Below, piece by piece: positions 17,774 to 26,669 of a stretch of 53,771 bases of DNA. Source of the stretch: Cyanobacteria bacterium CYA. GTDB taxonomy: Bacteria; Planctomycetota; Phycisphaerae; Phycisphaerales; UBA1924. The notes below the pieces were generated by a model. The model was not told the origin of the DNA. It made no database searches and saw only the letters and a program-made list of their open reading frames with translations. The stretch covers positions 1 through 53,771 of the forward strand of contig RHKP01000017.1 in the NCBI GenBank assembly GCA_008363215.1. The letters run 5' to 3'. A program made the translations under genes and the position numbers. How positions within the stretch are numbered: the stretch's first letter is position 1; every line of letters starts with the position of its first letter.

Positions 17774-18409
17774 TCACCGCGCCTGGAGCGCACTGGTGAT
17801 GATCGCATCGGGCGTCGCCAGTTCGCGCCCGTTCGCCTTGGCGCTGGCCAGCGCGCGATCGACGAGTCTCTCGGCATCTGCGGGGTTCTGACCCAGCGCG
17901 ACCAGAGCGGCCGCGGCCTCGATCGCCGCGGCGCTGCGCCGCGCCGGCTTGCCCTCCACCGCCGTCGACGGCGCCACCCACGTGAAGCGCGTCACCTTGT
18001 CGGCCAGGTCCACGATGATCGTCTCCGCCAGACGCTTGCCGATCTCCGGCAACTCCTGCAGCGCCCGGTGATCGCGCTCGGCGATGGCGGTGGCCACCTC
18101 GACCGGAGGGAGCGCCAGCGCCCGCAGCGCCCGCCTGGCGCCCAATCCCTTCACCGTCGTGAACAACTCAAAGAAGGCCTTCTCGTCGCTGGAGAGGAAT
18201 CCGACCAGCCGCGGAATGAGCACGGCCCCCTGCGCCTGCGACTCGATGTACGACCGCGTCTCCAGGCGCACCTGCTGCCCGATCTGTGCGACCAGCGTCG
18301 GGATCGCGTAGGCAGGTACCATCAGTTCGTAACTCAGCCCGCCCTGCGGCCGCACGACGATGCTCGTCTCGCCTACTGATACCAGTTCGCCCGCGATGGA
18401 ACAGATCAT
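17774..18409 (-). CDS. ruvA: Holliday junction DNA helicase subunit RuvA
   Basis: RuvA binds Holliday junctions and recruits RuvB for branch migration. It opens MICSIAGELVSVGETSIVVR (OB fold), has the helix-hairpin-helix region VKGLGARRALRAL and LQELPEIGKRLAETIIVDL, and ends in a C-terminal domain that contacts RuvB (ALVALGQNPADAERLVDRAL). Length 211 is normal. ruvB and ruvC are not adjacent. It converges with the SRAP gene and diverges from the zinc-ribbon ORF 3 nt away. Confidence 0.93.
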   Translation of the reverse strand: MICSIAGELVSVGETSIVVRPQGGLSYELMVPAYAIPTLVAQIGQQVRLETRSYIESQAQGAVLIPRLVGFLSSDEKAFFELFTTVKGLGARRALRALALPPVEVATAIAERDHRALQELPEIGKRLAETIIVDLADKVTRFTWVAPSTAVEGKPARRSAAAIEAAAALVALGQNPADAERLVDRALASAKANGRELATPDAIITSALQAR

Positions 18410-18412
18410 GCG

Positions 18413-18577
18413 GTGAGTGTATCGCTCCGAGTCCTTGTGCCGGGGGCGACGGTGTTCCTCGTCAACGCCGCCGGCTCAGGCGCACGCATCGCGCGTGTGG
18501 TTCTGTGTCCGACATGCGGGCATGACCTGCGAGGCCTGGTGATGGCGCGCTGTCCGCAGTGCGGCAAGTGGACGTGA
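18413..18577 (+). CDS. Zinc-ribbon miniprotein
   Basis: Reading from the GTG at 18413 gives 54 residues that end CPTCGHDLRGLVMARCPQCG plus KWT. The CxxCGxDLRG...CPxCG pattern is a zinc ribbon that is very common in planctomycete proteins. The N-terminal half is hydrophobic (LRVLVPGATVFLVNAAGSG). The start is 3 nt from the divergent ruvA start. The function is unknown. It could be a stand-alone peptide or a remnant of a longer ribbon protein. Confidence 0.5.
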   Translation: MSVSLRVLVPGATVFLVNAAGSGARIARVVLCPTCGHDLRGLVMARCPQCGKWT

Positions 18578-18786
18578 TTCGCACAGGCCGACTCCGAACC
18601 GGCCCGAGATCCGGATCCGGTCTCACCGTCGCTGCCTGCGTCTCCGGACGAGAGAATTCAAGCGGTTCAGGGGCAGGGGATCGTGGCTCGGGCAAACAAT
18701 GAGGTTTTCGTTCGGATGCTCGGATGCCTCGTCGGGTGGATGAGGTGCAGGCGGAGTTCTGGTGTGCGGCCTAGGCTCCGATACTC

Positions 18787-18860
18787 GGGCGGGTAGCTCA
18801 GTTGGCTAGAGCATTCGCTTTACACGCGAGAGGTCCCGGGTTCGAGTCCCGGCCTGCCCA
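18787..18860 (+). tRNA. tRNA-Val (anticodon TAC)
   Basis: The cloverleaf closes with acceptor GGGCGGG/CCTGCCC and discriminator A. The D-arm region is AGCTCAGTTGGCTAGAGC, the anticodon loop TTTACAC carries TAC, and the T arm is GGGTTCGAGTCCC. The 3' CCA is not encoded. A T-run (CTTGTTTTTC) follows directly. Confidence 0.95.
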
Positions 18861-18894
18861 CTTGTTTTTCGGTTGTTCCCATCCGGATCATGGA

Positions 18895-18907
18895 AATACA
18901 ATGTATT
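18895..18907. promoter_or_regulatory. AATACAATGTATT palindrome
   Basis: This is a perfect 13-nt inverted repeat with a central A between tRNA-Val and the dockerin-like gene, in a locally AT-rich spot. It may be a regulator site or a -10 region; nothing further can be said. Confidence 0.25.
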
Positions 18908-19002
18908 GAGAGGCGGCCTGAGTCGGTTTGGGTCGCTCGTGCGAGGCCGACGCACGTGGTCTGGTGTTCGGCCTTCCGGGGCGAGCAAGAGAGGGGCTCA
19001 TC

Positions 19003-19434
19003 ATGAGTCTGGGCAAAGGCGTGCGCATGCTCGTCGTCTTCGGGTGTCTGTCCGGGGCCTCGACGCTTTGTTCAGCGCAGACCGGAGGTATCTTCGATCT
19101 GTCGTGGAACACGATGGATGGGGGCGGAGAGACGTATTTGACCGGGGGTGTCTTCAGCCTGGGGGGAACCATCGGGCAGCCCGACGCCGGCGCCACGATG
19201 GCCGGTGGAGTGTACACGTTGCAGGGCGGGTTCTGGCCCGGCGCTGCGGCTGCGGGCCCGTGCAGCATCGCTGACTTCTCGCCCCCGTACGGCGCGCTGA
19301 ACTTCTTCGACGTGCAGACCTTCCTGGCGCGCTTTTCGGCGCATGACGCCAGCGCTGATCTCACCGGCGACGGCGTGTGGAACTTCTTCGACGTGCAGTT
19401 GTTCCTCAACGCCTTCAGTGCCGGCTGCCCGTGA
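19003..19434 (+). CDS. Secreted protein with dockerin-like (EF-hand) tail
   Basis: The ATG at 19003 has AGAGGGG upstream and gives a 143-residue protein with a signal peptide (MLVVFGCLSGASTLCSAQ). The middle part (LSWNTMDGGGETYLTGGVFS, then a GGVYTLQGGFWPG repeat) is an extracellular beta-type module. The C-terminal part has two related units, LNFFDVQTFLARF and WNFFDVQLFLNAF, the second preceded by DLTGDGV, and ends in GCP. This is the Ca-binding, dockerin-like tail seen on many Phycisphaerae exported proteins. The longer frame from 18928 lacks a signal peptide start and is rejected. The ligand is unknown. Confidence 0.75.
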   Translation: MSLGKGVRMLVVFGCLSGASTLCSAQTGGIFDLSWNTMDGGGETYLTGGVFSLGGTIGQPDAGATMAGGVYTLQGGFWPGAAAAGPCSIADFSPPYGALNFFDVQTFLARFSAHDASADLTGDGVWNFFDVQLFLNAFSAGCP

Positions 19435-19481
19435 GTGCGTGAAGTGGGTGGTTCGGGCCGCCGCGCCGGCCGCGGATGCGG

Positions 19482-21827
19482 CTATTCTGCGCGCACTTCC
19501 AACTCAAACAGCATGACGCTGCACGGTTCAAGCGCCAGCGTGTCGCCGACGGCGTCGATGCGCCGCTCTTCGATCACGACCGGGCTGCCCGCGTCGGGGT
19601 CGTTGTGCGCCAGCGGATCGGGCGAGGCGATGATCCAGACACGCCCGGCTCCGGAGAGCGAGGCGCCGAGCAGTTCGAGGCGGGCACTCTGCGGGCTCGT
19701 CGTCGGGTTGACCACGCCGATGGTCAGTGCTGAGCGGTCCTCGTTCCAGGCCGCCAGTGCGTCGAGTGTCGGACCGGTCTCGGTGTGGCATGGGATCACG
19801 CCGAGGTGATGGCGGTACAACTCGAGGACGAGCCCGGTGGTCTCCATCGCGGCGGCGGTCTTGCTGGTCTTGACGGCGCCGATCACGTTGACCGTCTGGG
19901 CGTAGTTGGCCATGAAGAAGATGTCGCTGTTGCGCCCGAACTCGTGAAGGGCGGCCGCGCACCCGAGAGCGTCCTTCATGAAGTACCGGGTTCCGAGTTC
20001 GCCGAAAACGTGGGGCCCGTACCAGTAGTTCCACTCGTCCTCGCAGATGCGGATGTCGCGGCCGCGGAGGTTTGGCAGTTCGCGGCGGTACTGCCGGTGT
20101 GCCTCGGCAGTGCGCGCCAGCGACTGCGGCGCCTGCATCACGTGGGCGAGCAGCCCGGGTCGCTCCTGCCAGTAGACGTGCTCGGAGATGTGGTCCATGC
20201 GGTCGGCGCAGTCGCGGAGCATGGTGCGGCTCCATTCGCCCACGGCCCCGACGCCGATGACGACGATCTGGGGATCGACGGCGCGAAGTGCATCGACAAA
20301 TTGGTTGTGTCGGCGGCTGTAGTCAGCGAGCGGGATGTGCCCGAGTTGCCAGTCGCCGTACATCTCATTGCCGACGCCGATGAAGCGGACATTCCAGGGT
20401 TCGGGTTGCCCGTTCTCTGCCCGTAGGGCGCCCATGGGCGTGGCGGTCGATCCGTTGAGATATTCAAGTTGCTCGCGGGCGCTGTCGATGCTGCCCAGCC
20501 CGGTGTTGATGGCGATGTAGGGCTCGGTGTCGAGCAGACCGCAGAGCAGCATGAACTCGTGGATGCCGACGTCGTTGGTTTCGATGCCCTGCCAGGCGGG
20601 GTTCTTGCGCGGCGGGCGGCGATCGCGCGGGCCGATGCCGTCGCGCCAGTCATATCCGGACACGAAGTTGCCGCCCGGCCAGCGGTACACGGGGGCATTG
20701 AGGCGTCGGAGCAGGGCGAGAGTATCGGCGCGGAAGCCGCGTATGTTGTCGGCGGGCATGAGCGAGACGGCGCCGATGCGTATCTCGCCGTGACCGTCGG
20801 CCGAGATGGCGAGAGAGGCGTTGTCCGTCGAAGCGCCGGCGACAAAGTCGAAATCGTAGCGTTGGAATTGGGCGGTGAGGGCGGCGAAGGGAAACACGGC
20901 CTGGTCGTCCGGCTTCTCGCCGAATCGCAGCGACACGTTTGCCCGCACCTGCCCGCTGGAAGCAGCCCAGAGGTACCCGAGGTAGCGGGCCCCTTCGACG
21001 AGTCCAAGTCCCTCCTGTCGGATGCCTCCGGGATGCCGGGAGTCGACGACGATGATGGGTGAGTGCTCGCCGACAAAGGGGTCTTTGTCGCTCATGACCA
21101 CGTGCTGCGTGCCGAAGGAGCGCCAGGGTGAGGAAGGCGCGTCGACGTCGTGGAAGAACTTGCGATCTTCGAGCATCTCGGCCCAGATGCCGCCATAGAT
21201 GCAGCGCCCGAGGTGCTCGATGAACTGCCCGTAGATGTAGGGGCTGATGACCTCGCCGGTCTTGAAGGCGTCGATGCTGATATGCGGGAGGGGGCGGTCG
21301 CGCTGTTCAAGCAGCGTGAGCGATAGATCGTCGAACCAGGCCTGCCCGGTTGCCAGCCCCCAGCCGCCAAAAAGGCAGTTGACCATGATGGAGTCGTTGA
21401 GGCCGGTGTCAAAGTCGACGGCGACGTGGGTCCAGTCGTTATCTCCGGTCAGAGCGCGGGTTTCTGCTCCGGCGAGGGCGTGGACGTTGAGCAGGGCGCC
21501 GCGGGCAGAGCCGTGGCAGACGACGCCGCGGGTGCGGATCCACCCGGTGAGTCGATAGCGGGCGAAGGTCTGGACAGGGACGGTACAGGACCAGGCGACG
21601 TCGGCGCCGGAGTCGGAGGCGATGGACAGAGAGGGCTTGTCTGGGTGTCCGATGGTTTCATCGCGGGTGAGGGTGCCCGCGCCGGCCCAGGTGGAGGTGC
21701 TCCAGTCGAGGCGATGCTCCGGGGCATCGCGCCCGAAGCCCGAGTCGGGAAGGAGGTTCTGCTGGGCGAGGGCGCTCAGGGGTGCGAGGCAGAGGGCGCA
21801 CGCAAGCACGAGGATGGAGCGGTTCAT
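19482..21827 (-). CDS. Secreted GH51 alpha-L-arabinofuranosidase with N-terminal CBM-like domain
   Basis: The enzyme releases terminal arabinofuranose from arabinoxylan, arabinan or arabinogalactan. There is a signal peptide at residues 1-22 and a beta-sandwich CBM4-like domain at about 23-175. The GH51 catalytic domain runs from ISPYIYGQFIEHLGRCIYGG on. The acid/base is E488 in GVGNEMYG and the nucleophile E598 in CEDEWNYW. A C-terminal beta-domain follows. Length 781. It is a single gene, divergent from waaA; the same region carries other exported glycosidases. Confidence 0.9.
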   Translation of the reverse strand: MNRSILVLACALCLAPLSALAQQNLLPDSGFGRDAPEHRLDWSTSTWAGAGTLTRDETIGHPDKPSLSIASDSGADVAWSCTVPVQTFARYRLTGWIRTRGVVCHGSARGALLNVHALAGAETRALTGDNDWTHVAVDFDTGLNDSIMVNCLFGGWGLATGQAWFDDLSLTLLEQRDRPLPHISIDAFKTGEVISPYIYGQFIEHLGRCIYGGIWAEMLEDRKFFHDVDAPSSPWRSFGTQHVVMSDKDPFVGEHSPIIVVDSRHPGGIRQEGLGLVEGARYLGYLWAASSGQVRANVSLRFGEKPDDQAVFPFAALTAQFQRYDFDFVAGASTDNASLAISADGHGEIRIGAVSLMPADNIRGFRADTLALLRRLNAPVYRWPGGNFVSGYDWRDGIGPRDRRPPRKNPAWQGIETNDVGIHEFMLLCGLLDTEPYIAINTGLGSIDSAREQLEYLNGSTATPMGALRAENGQPEPWNVRFIGVGNEMYGDWQLGHIPLADYSRRHNQFVDALRAVDPQIVVIGVGAVGEWSRTMLRDCADRMDHISEHVYWQERPGLLAHVMQAPQSLARTAEAHRQYRRELPNLRGRDIRICEDEWNYWYGPHVFGELGTRYFMKDALGCAAALHEFGRNSDIFFMANYAQTVNVIGAVKTSKTAAAMETTGLVLELYRHHLGVIPCHTETGPTLDALAAWNEDRSALTIGVVNPTTSPQSARLELLGASLSGAGRVWIIASPDPLAHNDPDAGSPVVIEERRIDAVGDTLALEPCSVMLFELEVRAE

Positions 21828-22034
21828 GTGGGCACTCTATCAGAGCGTGGGATGGGTGCAGAAGGGTTACGCAGGAAGGGGGCGCGAGTTTGCGCGCGCG
21901 GGAGCAAGGTGTGCTGCGGGTCTGAGGCTTCGAGGGCTCAGCCTCGACGCCCGCTGGGCCGGTAAGGATGGCGCGGGCGGGCGGTGCGGAGAGGGGAAGG
22001 CGGGTACCATCGCGGTCTGGCGAGGCGACGCGCG

Positions 22035-23279
22035 GTGAATGGGCTTGACGTCATCTATGCACTGCTGGTCGCGGGCACGGCCCCGTGGTGGACGCGGAAG
22101 AAGCGCCAGGGGTGGCAAGAGCGCCTCGGGCACGTCGAGCCGCTTCCCGCAGTCAAGCCGCGCCCGCGCGTGCTGGTGCACGCGGTGTCGGTGGGCGAGG
22201 TCAGCGCGCTGCGGCCACTGGTGCCGATACTGCTCGAGAAGTATGACCCGGTGATATCGGTGTCGACGGACACCGGGATCGTGCGGGCGCGCGAGTTGTT
22301 CGGCGCAACGTGTCGCGTGGTGCGCTATCCGCTCGATTTCAGTCGTTCGGTGGCGCGGTTTCTGGACGCGGTACGACCCGACGCGGCGGCGCTGGTTGAG
22401 ATGGAGGTGTGGCCGAACTTCGTCGCCGCGTGCGCGCAGCGCGGCATCCCGGCCGGGGTGATAAACGGACGGCTGAGCGCCAAGTCGTTCCGCGGGTATC
22501 GCAAGATCCGTCCGTTTCTGCGTGGGACGTTTGAGCGGCTGGCGCTGGTGGGTGCTCAGGATGAGGCGTATCGCGAGCGATTCATCGCGATGGGGGTGCC
22601 GGGCGAGCGGTGTCGGGTGACGGGCTCGATGAAGTGGGACGCGGTGGACCTTGGAAAGGTCGGGCGCGGTGGAAGTGAGCGGGCGCGGGCGATCGGGCAG
22701 GCGATGGGCATCGACCCCGGGAGGCTGCTGATCGTGGCCGGGAGCACGGCCGAGGGGGAGGAGCGACTGTTGCACGAGGCGTGTCCGGCGGGTGTGCAGT
22801 TGCTGTGCGCGCCGCGGCGCCCGCCGCGGTTTGACGAGGCCGCGTCCGCGCTGCCGGGGTGCGTGCGCCGGTCGAGCGGGCAGCGCAGGGAGGGCGCTGA
22901 CCGGTTCCTGCTCGACACGATCGGCGAGTTGTCGGCCGTGTATGAACTGGCGGACGTGGTGGTGATCGGTCGTACGTTCACGCCCTTGCGTGGGAGCGAC
23001 CCGACCGAGCCGGTGGGGCTGGGGAAGCCGACGGTGGTCGGGCCTTCGATGGAGAATTTTGAAAGCATCGCGGCCACTCTGGAGGCGGGCCGAGGCATCG
23101 TGCGGACGAGTGCGGCCGAACTGGCTCTCGTGCTCCGTCGGCTGGTGGAGGATCCCCAGGAGCGGGCGGCGACGGCCCGGCGGGGGGTTGAATGCGTGCG
23201 GGTGCAGCAGGGGGCATCCCGGCGGACGGCCGAGTTGGTGGGGGAGTTGCTTGAGCGACGAATGGAGCGGGGATCGTGA
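22035..23279 (+). CDS. waaA: 3-deoxy-D-manno-octulosonic-acid (Kdo) transferase
   Basis: The enzyme adds Kdo to lipid A, which implies a lipopolysaccharide-type outer membrane. From the GTG at 22035 the protein reads VNGLDVIYALLVAGTAPWWT (membrane anchor). It has the GT30 features LVHAVSVGEVSALRPL (base Glu), VEMEVWPNFVAA, INGRLSAKSFRGY and VTGSMKWD. In the C-terminal half come VVIGRTFTP and GLGKPTVVGPSMENF. Length 414 is normal. tRNA-Lys follows 21 nt downstream. Confidence 0.9.
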   Translation: MNGLDVIYALLVAGTAPWWTRKKRQGWQERLGHVEPLPAVKPRPRVLVHAVSVGEVSALRPLVPILLEKYDPVISVSTDTGIVRARELFGATCRVVRYPLDFSRSVARFLDAVRPDAAALVEMEVWPNFVAACAQRGIPAGVINGRLSAKSFRGYRKIRPFLRGTFERLALVGAQDEAYRERFIAMGVPGERCRVTGSMKWDAVDLGKVGRGGSERARAIGQAMGIDPGRLLIVAGSTAEGEERLLHEACPAGVQLLCAPRRPPRFDEAASALPGCVRRSSGQRREGADRFLLDTIGELSAVYELADVVVIGRTFTPLRGSDPTEPVGLGKPTVVGPSMENFESIAATLEAGRGIVRTSAAELALVLRRLVEDPQERAATARRGVECVRVQQGASRRTAELVGELLERRMERGS

Positions 23280-23300
23280 CTAGGATGGTCATTCCGGGAC

Positions 23301-23373
23301 GAGGGCGTAGCTCAATCGGTAGAGCAGCGGACTTTTAATCCGGAGGTTCAGGGTTCGAGTCCCTGCGCCCTCA
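23301..23373 (+). tRNA. tRNA-Lys (anticodon TTT)
   Basis: The acceptor GAGGGCG pairs with CGCCCTC, discriminator A. The D region is AGCTCAATCGGTAGAGC, the anticodon loop CTTTTAA carries TTT, and the T arm is AGGGTTCGAGTCCCT. CCA is not encoded. It lies between waaA and the SNF2 gene. Confidence 0.95.
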
Positions 23374-23413
23374 TTGGCAGGCAGATCGGGATCAGTCTGG
23401 GAGTGGTCGTCGC

Positions 23414-26400
23414 GTGACGGGAACCAGCGCCGGAATCGAAACGGTGGTGTTGCACGCATGCTTCACACCATCGGGGCTGCACCTGTGGGCCGAGGATCCG
23501 CGCGCCTGGGCGCGGCGCGACGCGACGGACGGGAGACATCCGTTTGCGGTGGAAGCCTCTCGCCTGGCGGAAATGCTCACGCAGGCGGGCGTACCCGGCG
23601 CGCGGGCCGCTTCGTGTCGGCAGCGACTGCCCTCGGGCGGCGGAGTGCCGGCGCCGAGCGGGAAACTCGGGCGGCTGGTCGGGTCGATGGAAGCCGGGGC
23701 GGCGGTGGAGGGCTTCGGCGAGTACATCACACCCAGTGTTGTGTTTGAGGGTGCTGCGCTGGGCGAGGCGCTCGAGCGGCTGGACGAGATAGACGAGGAC
23801 CGCGGGTTTGCGCTTGGGGACTCGGTGCGATTCTTCGTGACGGCGGCGCGGGTGGGGCGGCACCTGCTGGTGCAACAGCGATTCGTGCCGATGCTCTGGC
23901 AGTTGCCCAGCGGAGAGTTGCGCGGAAGTTGGCACCCGTGGCTGAATGACAACCAGACGGCCGAGCGTGTGGGCATGCTGGTGCGGGCGATGCCTCCGGC
24001 GGCGCGTGCGTCGGCGGATGAGTGGAATCACGATCCGGCGCGGATCGTGGAGGCTTTCCTCGGGGTGATGATCGACGCCGAAGCGAGGCGGGCGCTGATC
24101 GCGGCCGACATGTTCGACACGGTCGGCGCACGCGATCCGTCGAAGGACGTGCGGGTGGCGTGGATGCAGGGCTTGCTGGGCGAGAGCATCGGTGTGCCCG
24201 CGCCGGCGGGCGAGCGTTCGGAGATGGTGCGCCAGGTGCGTCGGTGGATCGGCGCGCTGGAGGAGCGCGGGGAGAGTTCAGAGTGGCGTCTGCTGCTGCG
24301 CATGCATGAGCCCGTAGGGGCCGAGGGCAGGCCCGACGAGCAGGCCGAGTGGGTTCTCTCGTTTCACTTGCAGGACGCCGAGCAGGGGGAACTGGTGGTC
24401 AATGCCGACGAGGTGTGGATGCTCTCGGGCGAGAGTCTCACACTGGGCGGGCGCAGCCTGGAGAGCCCGACCGACCTGCTGCTGGCCGAACTGGGGCGCG
24501 CGTCGCGGCTCTTCCCGCGCCTGGAATCGGTGCTGGACGAGAGCGAGCCGACGCACATGCGCCTGTCGACCAAGCAGGCGTACGAGTTTCTACGGGAGAT
24601 GAGGCCGATTCTGATCGAGCAGGGCTTCGGCGTCGAGGCGCCGGAGTGGTGGGATTCGCCGTCCGGACGGCTCGGGGCGCGTCTGCGGATCACCAGCGAC
24701 CCGCTGGAGTCGATACTGGAGGTGTCGGAACCGGGCGGGGTAGCGTCCGCGTCGCAGTTGGGGCTGTCGGCGCTGGTGTCGTATCACTGGGAGATCGCGA
24801 TCGGGGACACGACGCTGAGCCTGTTCGAGTTCGAGCAGTTTGCCGGGCGTGATCTGCCTCTGGTCAGGCTGGGCGGGCGTTGGGTGGAGATCAGGCCCGA
24901 GGACGTGCAGTCAGCGATCAAGTTCATCAGTGAGAACCCGGGCGGGGAGATGCGTCTGGCCGACGCGATGCGTCTGGCGTACGGAACCGACGCAAAGCGG
25001 ACGGGCATCCCGGTGGTGGGGCTGGAGGCTTCGGGCTGGGTGGCCGACGTGCTGGGCGGCGGCGGCGACGGGGGCAGCGCGGGCGAGCGCGTGCCGCAGT
25101 TGGAGGCGCCGCCGGGATTCAGGGGAACGCTGCGCCCGTACCAGTTGCGGGGGCTGAGTTGGATGGCATTCCTGGAGAAGTTCGGGCTGGGCGCGTGCCT
25201 GGCCGACGACATGGGCCTGGGCAAGACGATCCAGTTGCTGGCGCTGCTGCTGCACGAGCGGGAACATGCGAACGGGGCGATCGTTCTCCCCACGCTGCTG
25301 GTGGCGCCGATGTCGGTGGTGGGCAACTGGATGCACGAGATCAGGCGGTTTGCTCCGCAACTCAAGACGCTGGTGCACCACGGGCTGGATCGACTTCAGG
25401 GCGAGCGGCTGATCACCGAGGCGCAGTCCTGCGACATCGTCGTGACCACCTATGCGCTGGCGCATCGCGATCGAGAGACGCTCGACCGGGTGAGTTGGGG
25501 GCGCATCGTGCTCGACGAGGCGCAGTACATCAAGAACCCGGCCGCCAAGCAGTCGCAGGCGGTGCGCAGTTTCGTCGCCCGGCAGCGTGTGGCGCTGACG
25601 GGCACGCCGGTGGAGAACCGGCTCAGCGAACTGTGGTCCATCATGGACTTCCTGAATCCGGGATACCTGGGTCCGTCCGGAAACTTCCGAAAGCGATTCA
25701 GCGTGCCGATCGAGCGCTACCGCGACACGGCGCGGAGCGAGCAGTTGCGTGGGCTGGTGCAGCCGTTCATCCTGCGGCGCGTCAAGAGCGATCCGACGGT
25801 GGTGGCCGATCTGCCTGAGAAGTTGGAGAGCCGCGAGTACGGGCACCTGACCAACGAACAGGCGTCGCTGTACGAGTCGTGCGTCAAGCGGATGCTGGCC
25901 GACGTGGATCAGAGCGAGGGGATCAGCCGTCGCGGGGTGGTGCTTGCGGCGTTGATCCGGCTCAAGCAGATCTGCAATCACCCGTCGCAGTTGCTCAAGG
26001 ACCACGATTTCGAGTCGGGGCGCCCGCCGGATCCGTCCCGCAGCGGCAAGTGCGTGCGCCTGCTCGAAATGCTGGACGAAGTGCTGGCCGAGGGCGATCA
26101 GGCGCTGATCTTCACACAGTTCCGGCAGATGGGGCACCTGCTGACGGCGATGCTGGAGCACGAACTGGATCGGGAGATCCTCTTCCTGCACGGAGGCACG
26201 CCGCAGACGCAGCGGCAGAAGATCGTCGAGACGTTCCAGAAGGCCGACGGAACCAGGCCCATTCTGATTCTCAGCCTCAAGGCCGGCGGCGTGGGTCTGA
26301 ACCTGACGGCGGCAACGCACGTGTTCCACTTCGACCGGTGGTGGAACCCGGCGGTGGAGAACCAGGCGACCGACCGCGCCTACCGCATCGGACAGACGCG

Positions 26401-26590
26401 GACGGTGCAGGTGCACAAGTTTGTGGTGCGCGGGACGCTGGAAGAGCGCATCGACGAGATGATCGAGAGCAAGACCGAACTGGCCGAGCGGATCATCGGC
26501 GCCGGCGAGCGCTGGCTGACCGAACTGAACACCGACCAGTTGCGCGACCTGCTGACCCTGCGGGCCGACGCGATCGGGGACGAGGAGTAG
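23414..26590 (+). CDS. SNF2/Rad54-type helicase with N-terminal SNF2-associated domain
   Basis: This SWI2/SNF2-superfamily DNA translocase has 1058 residues. About 550 N-terminal residues include the bacterial SNF2-associated domain. Then come LRPYQLRGLSWM, Walker A DDMGLGKTIQ (about 597-606), the DEAQ box VLDEAQYIKN (about 700), TGTPVENRLSELWSIMDF, and the C-terminal lobe with FTQFRQMGHLL, LKAGGVGLNLTAATHVFHFD and NQATDRAYRIGQT. The GTG at 23414 fits the start of similarity. The nearby SWIM protein is the usual partner of bacterial SNF2 proteins. The role is probably remodelling protein-DNA complexes in transcription or repair. Confidence 0.92.
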   Translation: MTGTSAGIETVVLHACFTPSGLHLWAEDPRAWARRDATDGRHPFAVEASRLAEMLTQAGVPGARAASCRQRLPSGGGVPAPSGKLGRLVGSMEAGAAVEGFGEYITPSVVFEGAALGEALERLDEIDEDRGFALGDSVRFFVTAARVGRHLLVQQRFVPMLWQLPSGELRGSWHPWLNDNQTAERVGMLVRAMPPAARASADEWNHDPARIVEAFLGVMIDAEARRALIAADMFDTVGARDPSKDVRVAWMQGLLGESIGVPAPAGERSEMVRQVRRWIGALEERGESSEWRLLLRMHEPVGAEGRPDEQAEWVLSFHLQDAEQGELVVNADEVWMLSGESLTLGGRSLESPTDLLLAELGRASRLFPRLESVLDESEPTHMRLSTKQAYEFLREMRPILIEQGFGVEAPEWWDSPSGRLGARLRITSDPLESILEVSEPGGVASASQLGLSALVSYHWEIAIGDTTLSLFEFEQFAGRDLPLVRLGGRWVEIRPEDVQSAIKFISENPGGEMRLADAMRLAYGTDAKRTGIPVVGLEASGWVADVLGGGGDGGSAGERVPQLEAPPGFRGTLRPYQLRGLSWMAFLEKFGLGACLADDMGLGKTIQLLALLLHEREHANGAIVLPTLLVAPMSVVGNWMHEIRRFAPQLKTLVHHGLDRLQGERLITEAQSCDIVVTTYALAHRDRETLDRVSWGRIVLDEAQYIKNPAAKQSQAVRSFVARQRVALTGTPVENRLSELWSIMDFLNPGYLGPSGNFRKRFSVPIERYRDTARSEQLRGLVQPFILRRVKSDPTVVADLPEKLESREYGHLTNEQASLYESCVKRMLADVDQSEGISRRGVVLAALIRLKQICNHPSQLLKDHDFESGRPPDPSRSGKCVRLLEMLDEVLAEGDQALIFTQFRQMGHLLTAMLEHELDREILFLHGGTPQTQRQKIVETFQKADGTRPILILSLKAGGVGLNLTAATHVFHFDRWWNPAVENQATDRAYRIGQTRTVQVHKFVVRGTLEERIDEMIESKTELAERIIGAGERWLTELNTDQLRDLLTLRADAIGDEE

Positions 26591-26669
26591 GCGGGCGTGT
26601 CAAAGCGCGGGGGCGGCGGGTGCTCCAAACCGGCTTTTCAGGGGAGCCTCCGTTCTGTATGCTCGGGCA

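Noticed and set aside
22039..22254. 71-codon plus-strand ORF starting MGLTSSM
   Set aside because: It is a shadow frame inside waaA.
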